A stretch of 64,000 bases of DNA from Conexibacter stalactiti (GTDB lineage: Bacteria > Actinomycetota > Thermoleophilia > Solirubrobacterales > Solirubrobacteraceae), in the NCBI RefSeq assembly GCF_035967765.1, contig NZ_JAYWIT010000025.1, one strand, 5' to 3'. This document shows positions 36,783-44,335 of the stretch, in pieces. The notes under the pieces were generated by a model. It had not been told where the DNA came from, searched no databases, and saw only the letters and a list, made by a program, of their open reading frames with translations. Every line of letters begins with the position of its first letter. The first letter of the stretch is position 1. A program made the translations under genes and the position numbers.

Positions 36783-36792
36783 GACGGGCCCC

Positions 36793-38061
36793 ATGGCAGA
36801 GCACGGCGACGATCCCCCCGAGCGCGGCGACCAGCCCTCCTACCGCGTCTACCGCGCCGGCGACGACGACTCCGCACGTCGCGGAGAGCGCCCCGCCGGA
36901 CGGCCCGCGGCCGGCGACGGCGCCGCCGACCCGCGGCCCGGCGACGAGCCCGCGTACACGCGTTACCGCACGAAGCCGCGCGGCTTGCGCGAGCGGCTGC
37001 GCGGCGAGCCGGCCGGTCTCGGCGAGCCCGACGCGGGCGGCTACGACGGCGGCGGAGGCGACGGCGGCGGGCGGCGGCTGCGCCTGCCCGGTCGCGGTGG
37101 CCGCGGTCGACGGCCGCGCCGGGCGATCACCGTCGGGCGCGTCATCAAGTGGCTGGCGCTGGCGGTCGGCGCGTGGCTGGCGCTGTCGCTCGTGCTGTTC
37201 CTCGTCAGCGCGCAGATCCAGAAGGGCAAGGTCTCGGACGAGGCGAAGGCGGCGCTGACCGACGCCGGCTACCCGCTCACCTCGGCCAACAACGTGCTGA
37301 TCCTCGGCTCCGACCAGCGGCCGGAGGGGACGAAGGAGCCCGGTGCCTCGACCAGCGGCCCGAGCCGCTCCGACACGATCCTGCTGTGGCGCGTCGGCGG
37401 CGGCACGTCGGCGCGCCTGTCGATCCCGCGCGACACGGTCGTCGACATCCCCGGCCACGGCCGCCAGAAGATCAACGCCGCTTACGCCTTCGGCGGCGCG
37501 GCGCTGTCGATCGACACGATCGAGCAGTACCTCGGGATCCCGATCAACCACCTGATCGAGGTCGACTTCGAGAACTTCCCGAAGCTGATCGACGCGCTCG
37601 GCGGGATCGACGTCAAGACCGGCCGCGTCTGCTCGGAGATCAGCGGCGGCATCTCCAACGGCGGCTGGACGCTCAACCTCAGAAGAGGGGTCAACCACCT
37701 CAACGGCGAGGACGCGCTGACGCTCGCGCGCACGCGCAGAAACTCCTGCAACCCCTCCGAGGACGACCTCACCCGCGCCAGACGCCAGCAGGACATCTTG
37801 AGCGGGATCAAGGACAAGGTCACCTCCCCCGGCACCTTCTTCCGGCTGCCGTGGGTCTCGTGGGCGGCGCCGAAGGCGATGCGGACCGACATGGGCGGCC
37901 CGACGCTGCTCGGCTTCTTCGGCGCCGCGGCGATCGGCGGCACGCCGCCGGTCGAGGTGCTGAGACCGTCCAGCTTCGAGACGCTGCCCGACGGCGGCTC
38001 CGGCCTCGTCGTCGACGACGCCGAGAAGCAGCGCGCCGTGCAGTCGTTCATGGACGGCTAG
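36793..38061 (+). CDS. LytR-CpsA-Psr (LCP) family cell-wall ligase
   Basis: A 422-residue membrane enzyme. Residues 1-110 are a disordered, charged, Gly-rich cytoplasmic tail. One membrane span follows at about 117-140, then the extracytoplasmic LCP domain: NNVLILGSDQRPE, SRSDTILLWRV, ARLSIPRDTVVDIPGHGRQKINAAYAFGG and NHLNGEDALTLARTR. These contain the Arg and Asp residues that bind polyprenyl pyrophosphate in the family. LCP enzymes attach teichoic acid, arabinogalactan or capsule chains to peptidoglycan. Its stop overlaps the stop of the next, convergent gene (CTAG). Confidence 0.93.
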   Translation: MAEHGDDPPERGDQPSYRVYRAGDDDSARRGERPAGRPAAGDGAADPRPGDEPAYTRYRTKPRGLRERLRGEPAGLGEPDAGGYDGGGGDGGGRRLRLPGRGGRGRRPRRAITVGRVIKWLALAVGAWLALSLVLFLVSAQIQKGKVSDEAKAALTDAGYPLTSANNVLILGSDQRPEGTKEPGASTSGPSRSDTILLWRVGGGTSARLSIPRDTVVDIPGHGRQKINAAYAFGGAALSIDTIEQYLGIPINHLIEVDFENFPKLIDALGGIDVKTGRVCSEISGGISNGGWTLNLRRGVNHLNGEDALTLARTRRNSCNPSEDDLTRARRQQDILSGIKDKVTSPGTFFRLPWVSWAAPKAMRTDMGGPTLLGFFGAAAIGGTPPVEVLRPSSFETLPDGGSGLVVDDAEKQRAVQSFMDG

Positions 38062-38423
38062 GAGGCTCCCGCCTCCGGCCGGTCGAGGATCCGCAGCCAG
38101 CTGCCGTCGGGCTGGCGCTGCGCCACCTGCGCGCGGCCGCCGCTGCCGTCGGAGGGGCGGGTCGCCGTCAGCGCCAGGTCGCCGTGGATCAGCGTCGGCA
38201 GCGGCTCCTCCAGCGGGAACGGCAGCGGCGCGTGGGCCAGCATCTGCTCCAGCACGGCCTGGATCGCCTCGCGGCCGACGGTCGCGGCGCCGGGCGGGAA
38301 GCCCATCACGGCGTCGGGCGCGTAGAGCGCCGCGAGCCCCTCCGCGTCGCGGGCGTTGGCGCGCTGGACGAAGAGGCGGGCAAGGTCTTCCGGCGTCTGG
38401 GCGAGTTCGCGTGTCGTGGTCAT
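38058..38423 (-). CDS. SnoaL/NTF2-like protein (121 aa)
   Basis: A small cone-shaped NTF2-like protein: DLARLFVQRANARDAEGLAALYAPDAVMGFPPG is the characteristic first helices and strand of the SnoaL/DUF4440 group, and it ends with GSWLRILDRPE. Members are polyketide cyclases, isomerases or ligand binders; the substrate cannot be told. It is divergent from a LysR-type regulator, the usual sign of control by it. ATG at 38423 chosen because the conserved region begins there. Confidence 0.8.
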   Translation of the reverse strand: MTTTRELAQTPEDLARLFVQRANARDAEGLAALYAPDAVMGFPPGAATVGREAIQAVLEQMLAHAPLPFPLEEPLPTLIHGDLALTATRPSDGSGGRAQVAQRQPDGSWLRILDRPEAGAS

Positions 38424-38447
38424 GCCCGCAAGCGTCCCCTCGCGTGA

Positions 38448-38487
38448 CCAGAAGCACAAGATCTATGATTGCTGCTCGCCAGAAGCA
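38448..38487. promoter_or_regulatory. Direct repeats in LysR intergenic region
   Basis: CCAGAAGCA occurs at 38448-38456 and again at 38479-38487, 31 bp (three helical turns) apart, flanking a strong -10 box TATGAT (38464-38469, plus strand). This suits binding of a LysR tetramer between the divergent genes. Confidence 0.45.
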
Positions 38488-38493
38488 TCACGT

Positions 38494-39480
38494 ATGGAAC
38501 TGCGCCAGCTCGAATACTTCGTCGCCGTCGCCGAGACGGCCAGCTTCACGCAGGCGGCCGCCGCGCTGCACGTTGCGCAGCCGGGCGTCAGCGCGCAGGT
38601 GCGCAGACTGGAGGCGGAGCTGGGCCACGAGCTGTTCGACCGCTCCGGCCGCCGTGTGCGGCTGACCGCCGTCGGCGAGGCGGTCCTGCCGCGGGCGCGA
38701 GCGGCGCTGGAGGCGGTCGCGGGCGTGCGCGAGGCCGTCGACGAGCTGGCCGGCCTGCTGCGCGGCAGCGTCGCGGTCGGGATCGTCCCGGGCGGCCCGG
38801 CCGGCTTCGTCAGCGACCTGCTCGGCCGCTTCAACCGCGCCCACCCGGCGGTCGATGTGACGCTGACCGAGGGCAACTCCGACACGCTGCTGGCGCGCCT
38901 GCTCGACGGCCAGATCGACCTCGCCGTCGCCGCGCTCGCCGGCCCGCCGCCGGCCGGCGCCGAGGTCGCGACGCTGCTGGAGGAGCCGCTGGTCGCCGCG
39001 GTCGCGCCCGGCCACCCGCTCGTCGGCCGCGGCGCGATCGCGCTGGTCGAGCTGGCCGGCCTGCCGCTGATCAGCCTGCCGCGCGGCAGCGGGCTGCGCA
39101 GCGCGTTCGACGCCGGCTGCGCCGCCGCCGGCATGACGCCGCGGATCGCCTTCGAGGCGAGCGACCCGGCCGTGCTCGTGCAACTGGCCCGGCGCGGGCT
39201 CGGCATCGCGATCCTGCCGCGCGTCGTCGCGGTCGCGCCCGGCAGCGAACTGCACGCGATCGCAATCGGCACGCCGAGGCTGCACGCGCGGATGGAGCTG
39301 GCGTGGCGCGCGCACGGACCGGCGAGCCCGGCGGCACGGGCGCTGATCGAACTGGCGCGCGCGGCGGCACCCGCCGCGGGCGCGGCAAGCGCAGGCGCGC
39401 CCGCGCCCGGCGCCGCTCAGACGACGCGGAAGCGCCAGGCGGCGACCGACTCGCCGGCGACCGACCACGACACGGCGTAG
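38494..39480 (+). CDS. LysR-family transcriptional regulator
   Basis: A 328-residue LysR regulator: MELRQLEYFVAVAETASFTQAAAALHVAQPGVSAQVRRLE is a standard winged HTH with dimer helix, given here in two overlapping motifs MELRQLEYFVAVAE and ALHVAQPGVSAQ. Then a periplasmic-binding-like effector domain (VAVGIVPGGPAGF, LLARLLDGQIDLAVAAL). The last 35 residues are Ala/Pro-rich and probably disordered; they overlap the convergent gene by 64 bp. Likely controls the divergent SnoaL-like gene and itself. Confidence 0.93.
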   Translation: MELRQLEYFVAVAETASFTQAAAALHVAQPGVSAQVRRLEAELGHELFDRSGRRVRLTAVGEAVLPRARAALEAVAGVREAVDELAGLLRGSVAVGIVPGGPAGFVSDLLGRFNRAHPAVDVTLTEGNSDTLLARLLDGQIDLAVAALAGPPPAGAEVATLLEEPLVAAVAPGHPLVGRGAIALVELAGLPLISLPRGSGLRSAFDAGCAAAGMTPRIAFEASDPAVLVQLARRGLGIAILPRVVAVAPGSELHAIAIGTPRLHARMELAWRAHGPASPAARALIELARAAAPAAGAASAGAPAPGAAQTTRKRQAATDSPATDHDTA

Positions 39481-39920
39481 CGGCCGCGCTGGAATCTCAG
39501 CGGCGTGATCGCCGGCCCGCCGGCGTCGCCGCTGACGGTCGTGAAGCAGGTCCGCACCGTCGCGCGGCCGATCCGTCTGACGCAGGTGCGGTAGGTCGTG
39601 CCGTCCTCGTCGCGGTCGACGAAGACGAGGTCGGCGAGCGCCCGTCCGTCGGCACCCGCGGCGAGTTTGTGCGTCGGCGCGCGCAGCGTGTCGGTGACCT
39701 GCCCGAGGTAGCGCGACGAGTCGTCCGCCATGCCGGCGGCCGGGAGCGCGAGCAGGAGCGCGGCCGCCGCCGCGAGCGCGCCGCTACCTCGCGGTGCTCT
39801 TGGCGGCCTTGTCGCCGCCGCTCGTCGATCCGCTGCCCGACTTGCCGTCGGACGACGACGAAGACGAAGCGGTCGTCGAGCTGCTGTCGGTCGACTTCGT
39901 GTCGCTGCTCTTGGCGCCAT
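39417..39920 (-). CDS. Hypothetical exported protein overlapping fmdB out of frame
   Basis: The C-terminal 105 residues look like a real secreted domain with two Cys (TYRTCVRRIGRATVRTCF) and RYAVSWSVAGESVAAWRFRVV at the end, preceded by a signal-peptide-like core ALAAAAALLLALPAAG. No ATG, GTG or TTG lies just before that core. The nearest is the ATG at 39920, inside fmdB in another frame, which would give a 50-residue Arg-rich n-region. Starting at 39731 (MADDSS) would omit the signal. The start is therefore uncertain; a frameshift in the fmdB tail or an unusual start codon are alternatives. Confidence 0.5.
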   Translation of the reverse strand: MAPRAATRSRPTAARRPLRLRRRPTASRAADRRAAATRPPRAPRGSGALAAAAALLLALPAAGMADDSSRYLGQVTDTLRAPTHKLAAGADGRALADLVFVDRDEDGTTYRTCVRRIGRATVRTCFTTVSGDAGGPAITPLRFQRGRYAVSWSVAGESVAAWRFRVV

Positions 39921-40152
39921 CACCGTTGCTCTTGCTGGTGCCCTCGCCCGCGCTCTTCAACTCGCGGGCGCGCTTCTTCGTACCGTAGTCGGTGTTGTAG
40001 AAGCCCGAGCCCTTGAAGTGCACGGCGGGCGCATGCAGGACGCGCTGAACGGGAGCGCCGCAGACCTCGCAGGTCGTGAGCGGATCGTCGCTCATGCGCT
40101 GGATCGCGTCGAAGTTGTGCCCGTTCTCGCAGCGGTACTCGTAGATCGGCAT
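39784..40152 (-). CDS. FmdB-family zinc-ribbon protein
   Basis: A 122-residue protein: residues 1-55 are the FmdB/CxxC_CxxC zinc ribbon (MPIYEYRCENGH, CEVCGAPVQRV, FKGSGFYNTDYG), then a long low-complexity Ser/Lys/Gly tail. The family is named from a gene near formamidase, but its molecular role is not established. The promoter is clear: TACTCT 7 nt before the ATG (leaderless), with a perfect CIRCE element over the expected -35 region, so HrcA should repress it except under heat or protein-folding stress. Confidence 0.88.
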   Translation of the reverse strand: MPIYEYRCENGHNFDAIQRMSDDPLTTCEVCGAPVQRVLHAPAVHFKGSGFYNTDYGTKKRARELKSAGEGTSKSNGDGAKSSDTKSTDSSSTTASSSSSSDGKSGSGSTSGGDKAAKSTAR

Positions 40153-40159
40153 CGTCGGA

Positions 40160-40165
40160 AGAGTA
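40160..40165 (-). promoter_or_regulatory. -10 box of the fmdB leaderless promoter
   Basis: TACTCT on the minus strand, 7 nt before the ATG at 40152. The CIRCE repeat begins 11 bp further upstream. Confidence 0.6.
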
Positions 40166-40176
40166 TGGCATGTCCG

Positions 40177-40203
40177 TTGGCACTCTCACCGCGAGAGTGC
40201 CAA
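40177..40203. promoter_or_regulatory. CIRCE operator (HrcA binding site)
   Basis: TTGGCACTC-N9-GAGTGCCAA, a perfect 9-9-9 inverted repeat that differs from the classical CIRCE TTAGCACTC-N9-GAGTGCTAA by one symmetric substitution. It lies between divergent fmdB and glyS, covering the -35 region expected for fmdB and ending 36 bp before the candidate glyS -10 box. Confidence 0.9.
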
Positions 40204-40239
40204 GGAACGATGTCCGTGCGCCGACCCCGCCGACCCGGC

Positions 40240-40245
40240 TAGCAT
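40240..40245 (+). promoter_or_regulatory. Candidate -10 box of glyS
   Basis: TAGCAT, 10 nt before the ATG at 40256. Confidence 0.4.
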
Positions 40246-40255
40246 CCGCCACCTG

Positions 40256-41626
40256 ATGGCGAACGACATCGTGACCATGGACAAGATCGTCGCGCTCTGC
40301 AAGCGGCGCGGCTTCATCTTCCCCTCCTCCGAGATCTACGGCGGAGTCGGATCGACGTACGACTACGGGCACTACGGCGTGCTGCTGAAGACGAACGTCA
40401 AGAACGAGTGGTGGCGCTCGATGCTGCAGGAGCGCGACGACGTCGTCGCGATCGACTCGGCGATCATCCAGAGCCCGCGCGTGTGGGAGGCCAGCGGCCA
40501 TCTCGCCGGCTTCAGCGACCCGCTCGTGCAGTGCCTCGGCGAGTGCAAGAGACGGTGGCGCCTCGACCACCTCCAGGAGGCCGCCGTCGAGAACGGCGAG
40601 GACCCGGCGCTCGTCAGATGCCCGACCTGCGGCGGCGAGCTGAGCGAGCCGCGCGCCTTCAACCTGATGTTCGAGACGACCGTCGGGCCCGTCAGAGACG
40701 AGGGCGCGACCGTCTACCTGCGGCCTGAGACGGCGCAGGGCATCTTCATCAACTTCAAGAACGTGCTCCAGTTCGCGCGCAGAAAGCCGCCGTTCGGGAT
40801 CGCGCAGGTCGGCAAGTCGTTCCGCAACGAGATCACGCCCGGCAACTTCATCTTCCGCACGCGCGAGTTCGAGCAGATGGAGATGGAGTTCTTCACGCCG
40901 CCGGACGAGGCGCCGAAGTGGTTCGCCCACTGGCTCTCCGCTCGCGAGCGCTGGTACACCGACCTCGGCATCCGGCCCGACCATCTGCGCCTGCGCGCCC
41001 ACGACCAGGACGAGCTGTCGCACTATGCGTCCGGCACGAGCGACGTCGAGTACCTCTTCCCGATCGGCTGGTCGGAGCTGGAGGGCATAGCCAACCGCGG
41101 CGAGTTCGACCTCAACGCGCACAGAACGGCGTCGGGCGAGAAGCTCGAGTACATGGACCCCGGCACCGGCGAGCGCTACACGCCGCACGTGATCGAGCCG
41201 GCCGCCGGCGCCGACCGCGCGACGCTCGCCTTCCTCGTCGACTCCTATGACGAGGAGGAGGTCGAAGGCGACGTGCGCACCGTCCTGCGCCTGCACCCGA
41301 AGCTCGCGCCGGTCAAGGTCGCGGTGATGCCGCTGCTGAAGAAGGCCGGCCACCCCGAGGTCGCCAGAGAGATCTTCGACGACCTGCGCCAGCGGATGCA
41401 GGCCGAGTACGACGAGGGCGGCTCGATCGGCAAGCGCTACCGCCGCCAGGACGAGATCGGCACGCCGTGGGGCGTGACGGTCGACCACCAGACGCTCGAA
41501 GACCGCACCGTCACGCTGCGCGACCGCGACTCGCTGGAGCAGGTGCGGATCGCGATCGACGAGCTGGCGCCCGAGCTCGAGCGCCGCCTGAAGGCGCCCT
41601 GGCAGTCTCCCAAACTGTCCGCCTAG
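40256..41626 (+). CDS. glyS: Glycyl-tRNA synthetase (alpha2 dimeric type)
   Basis: A 456-residue class II synthetase of the eukaryote/archaea-like dimeric type found in actinobacteria. Motifs: RGFIFPSSEIYGGVGSTYDYG, a zinc-like CPTCGGEL, motif 2 region YLRPETAQGIFINFKN and VGKSFRNEITPGNFIFRTREFEQMEMEFF in separate parts, the SGTSDVEYLFPIGW strand, and a C-terminal anticodon domain (LAPVKVAVMPLLKK). Divergent from fmdB across a CIRCE element, so it may share heat-shock regulation, though its promoter is further from the operator. Confidence 0.96.
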   Translation: MANDIVTMDKIVALCKRRGFIFPSSEIYGGVGSTYDYGHYGVLLKTNVKNEWWRSMLQERDDVVAIDSAIIQSPRVWEASGHLAGFSDPLVQCLGECKRRWRLDHLQEAAVENGEDPALVRCPTCGGELSEPRAFNLMFETTVGPVRDEGATVYLRPETAQGIFINFKNVLQFARRKPPFGIAQVGKSFRNEITPGNFIFRTREFEQMEMEFFTPPDEAPKWFAHWLSARERWYTDLGIRPDHLRLRAHDQDELSHYASGTSDVEYLFPIGWSELEGIANRGEFDLNAHRTASGEKLEYMDPGTGERYTPHVIEPAAGADRATLAFLVDSYDEEEVEGDVRTVLRLHPKLAPVKVAVMPLLKKAGHPEVAREIFDDLRQRMQAEYDEGGSIGKRYRRQDEIGTPWGVTVDHQTLEDRTVTLRDRDSLEQVRIAIDELAPELERRLKAPWQSPKLSA

Positions 41627-41649
41627 CCAGTCCGGTCGGGCGTCGGTAC

Positions 41650-41671
41650 GGTTGCACCATCCGGTGCAACC
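41650..41671. promoter_or_regulatory. 22-bp palindromic operator before the R2-like gene
   Basis: GGTTGCACC-ATCC-GGTGCAACC lies directly between a TACGGT -10-like box (41647-41652, overlapping) and the ribosome-binding site GAGGAGG (41672-41678). A repressor bound here would block initiation; the TetR gene three genes on is a candidate. Confidence 0.6.
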
Positions 41672-41684
41672 GAGGAGGTGCCAG

Positions 41685-42947
41685 ATGGCCGTCGTCAGCG
41701 CGACCGAGCAGATCAGCTACACGGACCTCTACGCCCGCTGGGAACGCGGCAACTGGAGCGCGACCGAGATCGACTTCAGCGCGGACCGCGAGCAGTGGCA
41801 GGAGCGCTTCGACCCGTTCGAGCGCAGAGCGGCGCTGTGGAACTACTCGCTCTTCTTCCACGGCGAGGACGCCGTCGCCGACAACCTCTCGCCGTACATC
41901 GACGCCGCGCCGCTGGAGGAGCAGAAGTACTTCCTCGCCACGCAGCAGGTCGACGAAGCGCGCCACGCCGTCTTCTTCAAGCGCTTCATGCACGAGGTCG
42001 CAGACGTAGGCGACGGCACGATGGCCGGCGGGCTGGCGGCGATCGCGCCGCAGCTGACGTGGGGCTTCCGCAGAGTCTTCGACCGCCTCGACACGATGGC
42101 CGACGAGCTGCGCCGGGACAGATCGAAGCCGAAGCTGGCGGCCGCCATCGCGCTCTACCACCTGATCGTCGAGGCGACGCTGGCGCAGTCGGGCCAGCAC
42201 TTCATCACCGGCTACCTGGAGCGGCGCGAGACGCTGCCCGGCTTCTACGGCGGCATGCGCAACGTCGAGTTCGACGAGCAGCGCCACATCGGCTTCGGCG
42301 TCAAGCTGCTCTACGACCTCCAGCGCGAGGACCCGGAGTGCAAGGAGGCCGTCGCCGAGCTGCTGCGCGAGGTGCTCCCGTGGGCGCTCGCCGTCTTCGT
42401 CCCGCCGGGCTGGGACGAGCGCTACGCGACCGCGTTCGGCTTCGAGCTGCTCGACATCTACGAGCTGGGGATCGCCTCGCTCGACAGCAAGCTGCGCGCG
42501 GCCGGGATGCCGCTGGACGAGATGCGGCTGCCGTTGCCGCGCGGACAGCGCCCGCGTGAGCGCGCCGAGTACGGCGTCGCGCTGCTGAGAGCCGGCTACC
42601 TCGGCGAGAAGACCGGCCCGCCCGCGCGCGACCGCGCGACGCTGAGACTGCTGTTCGACGGCGTCGAGGGGCTCGTCGACCACCGCTACGCGCCGCGCCG
42701 GCCGGTGACGCTCGGATGGGAGTTCACCGACGCCGAGCCGTGGCACCTGCGGATCGACAACGGTCACACGCGCGCGATGCCCGGCGCGGTCGCCGGCGGC
42801 GCCGACCTGACCTTCCACTGCAGCGTCGAGGACTGGGTCGACGTGGCGGCGGGGCGGATCGACCCGCGGATGGCGCTGGTGCGGCGACGGCTGCGCCCGA
42901 GCGGTTCGCTGCGGCTGCTGGCGCGGATGCCGAGGTTGCTGGGCTAG
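41685..42947 (+). CDS. R2-like diiron (ferritin-like) protein fused to SCP2 domain
   Basis: A 420-residue fusion. Residues about 10-290 follow the ribonucleotide reductase R2/R2lox four-helix pattern with all six metal ligands: Glu61, Glu91/His94 (DEARH), Glu163, and Glu198/His201 (DEQRH). The position of the R2 radical tyrosine (four residues after His94) is Phe98, so classical R2 chemistry is unlikely; a Mn/Fe or oxidase role is possible. Residues about 310-420 are an SCP2 sterol/lipid-carrier domain (GWEFTDAEPWHLRIDNG, DLTFHCSVEDWVDVAAGRIDP). No nrdA-like gene is near. GAGGAGG precedes the ATG, and a palindromic operator precedes that. Function could be oxidation of a lipid-like substrate; inference. 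Confidence 0.82.
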   Translation: MAVVSATEQISYTDLYARWERGNWSATEIDFSADREQWQERFDPFERRAALWNYSLFFHGEDAVADNLSPYIDAAPLEEQKYFLATQQVDEARHAVFFKRFMHEVADVGDGTMAGGLAAIAPQLTWGFRRVFDRLDTMADELRRDRSKPKLAAAIALYHLIVEATLAQSGQHFITGYLERRETLPGFYGGMRNVEFDEQRHIGFGVKLLYDLQREDPECKEAVAELLREVLPWALAVFVPPGWDERYATAFGFELLDIYELGIASLDSKLRAAGMPLDEMRLPLPRGQRPRERAEYGVALLRAGYLGEKTGPPARDRATLRLLFDGVEGLVDHRYAPRRPVTLGWEFTDAEPWHLRIDNGHTRAMPGAVAGGADLTFHCSVEDWVDVAAGRIDPRMALVRRRLRPSGSLRLLARMPRLLG

Positions 42948-43558
42948 CGAACGCGAGCCTGCGCGCGCAGGAGGACGCGGCCGTCGGCGCCGGGCTCGGC
43001 GCTGACCCGCTCGACGTCGATGCGCGGGTCGGCGAACAGCGTGTAGGAGGTGAGCAGCCCGAGCAGCCCCTCCGGGCGCGCGACGACGCGACCGTCGACC
43101 ACCTCGACGCGCAGCCGCACCGGCGCGCCCGCGATGCGGGCATCGACGACGACCGCGCCGTCCGCCCGCGGCACCAGCTCGCCCTCGACGCCCGCCGGCA
43201 GCGCCGCCGCGAGCTGGCCGGGATCGAGCACCGCGCTGCCGTGCAGCACCCCGTCGCGCTTCTCCACGAGCACGTCGCGCAGCTCCAGCCCGGCCGCCGC
43301 GCGAACCCGCTCGATGCGCACGTCGAGCTGCTGCACGCCGGCCGTCTGCGCGATGTCGTCGGCGACGTCGTTGGCCTGCGCGTCGTAGCTGCGCACGCGC
43401 GCGCTGACGCGGTCGGCGTGGCGCCACAGCAGCTCGACCGCGGGCAGCGCGTCGACCTCGACCTGTTCCACCTCGTCGTTCCCGAGCCTGTCCCTCACGA
43501 CGTCCTCCGCGACGCGCGGCAGCGCGAACTGGCCGACCAGCAGCAACGCCAGCAGCAC
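42944..43558 (-). CDS. DUF2993 (LmeA-like) exported lipid-binding protein
   Basis: A 204-residue protein with a short N-terminal hydrophobic anchor (LLALLLVGQFALP) and a beta-rich tubular domain typical of DUF2993: VEVDALPAVELLWRHADRVSARV, GVQQLDVRIERVRA, GELVPRADGAVVVDARI. The mycobacterial relative LmeA binds phosphatidylinositol-type lipids and supports lipomannan synthesis. The GTG at 43558 is the only usable start after the TetR stop at 43606. Convergent CTAG stop overlap with the R2-SCP2 gene. Confidence 0.75.
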   Translation of the reverse strand: MLLALLLVGQFALPRVAEDVVRDRLGNDEVEQVEVDALPAVELLWRHADRVSARVRSYDAQANDVADDIAQTAGVQQLDVRIERVRAAAGLELRDVLVEKRDGVLHGSAVLDPGQLAAALPAGVEGELVPRADGAVVVDARIAGAPVRLRVEVVDGRVVARPEGLLGLLTSYTLFADPRIDVERVSAEPGADGRVLLRAQARVR

Positions 43559-43605
43559 CCCTGCGGCGATGAGCGCGACGCGCCGCAGCGCCGCAATCCC
43601 ACCGG

Positions 43606-44232
43606 CTACGCCGGGTCGGCGATCAACGTGCGCGCCGCGGCGACGGCAGCCGTCACGGTCGGCCGCGGGTCGAGCTTCGGCTCGGTCAGGAACCGCAGCG
43701 CGAGCCCGTCGGCGAGCGCGAGCAGCACGCCGGCGACGGCGTCGGGCTCGGCGCCGAGCCGCAGCACTCCCTCCTCGCGCTTCTCGGCGAGCGACTCGGC
43801 GAGGTGACCGCGCATCTTCTGGCAGAGGTCGGCGAGCGCACCGGCGATCTCGTCATTGCGGCGCGAGAGCGTGAACAGCTCGTACATCAGCGTGACGAGG
43901 TCGGAGTCGCCCTCGACCAGCTCGGAGAGACCGCGCACGAGCCCGTCGATGAAGTCGTCGGCGGTGTGGGCGTCCTGCAGCTGCGCGGCCAGACCGGCGA
44001 TGCGGATGTCGCAGTCGCGCCGCACGACCTCGACGAGCAGGCGCTCCTTCGTGCCGAAGTAGTAGTGCAGCAGGCCGCGCGAGACGCCGGCCTCGCGGGC
44101 GACGTGGTCGAAGGTCGAGCCGGCCGCGCCGCGCACCGCGACGCTGACGCGCATCGCGTCGACGATCCTTCTCGCCTTGTCACTCTCCAGCGTGCGCTGG
44201 GGCTCCGCGGCGATCGCATCCGTGGCGGACAT
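43606..44232 (-). CDS. TetR-family transcriptional regulator
   Basis: A 208-residue TetR regulator with the N-terminal HTH GSTFDHVAREAGVSRGLLHYYFGTKERLLVEV (FDHVAREAGVSRG and LLHYYFGTKERLL visible) and an all-helical ligand domain. TACGAT lies 6 nt before the ATG (leaderless). It precedes the DUF2993 gene in the same direction and is 1.8 kb from the palindrome before the R2-SCP2 gene, a plausible target. Confidence 0.93.
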   Translation of the reverse strand: MSATDAIAAEPQRTLESDKARRIVDAMRVSVAVRGAAGSTFDHVAREAGVSRGLLHYYFGTKERLLVEVVRRDCDIRIAGLAAQLQDAHTADDFIDGLVRGLSELVEGDSDLVTLMYELFTLSRRNDEIAGALADLCQKMRGHLAESLAEKREEGVLRLGAEPDAVAGVLLALADGLALRFLTEPKLDPRPTVTAAVAAARTLIADPA

Positions 44233-44238
44233 CGGCCC

Positions 44239-44244
44239 ATCGTA
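44239..44244 (-). promoter_or_regulatory. -10 box of a leaderless promoter
   Basis: TACGAT on the minus strand, 6 nt before the ATG of the TetR gene at 44232. Confidence 0.55.
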
Positions 44245-44280
44245 GCTGGCCGCTCAGCCAGACAGCGACGTTCAGACACA

Positions 44281-44308
44281 GAGAGGGCGCCCCGAAGGAC
44301 GCCCTCTC
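44281..44308 (-). terminator. Hairpin terminator
   Basis: GAGAGGGCG (44281-44289) and CGCCCTCTC (44300-44308), a perfect 9-bp stem with a 10-nt loop, 27 nt past the stop of the minus-strand gene at 44336 and upstream of the TetR promoter. Confidence 0.7.
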
Positions 44309-44335
44309 GGAACGGCTGAGACTGTCGCGGGCCGC

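Noticed and set aside
40060..40260. A groES/groEL-like gene next to the CIRCE element
   Set aside because: The flanking genes are clearly fmdB-type and glyS; no chaperonin motifs in any frame.
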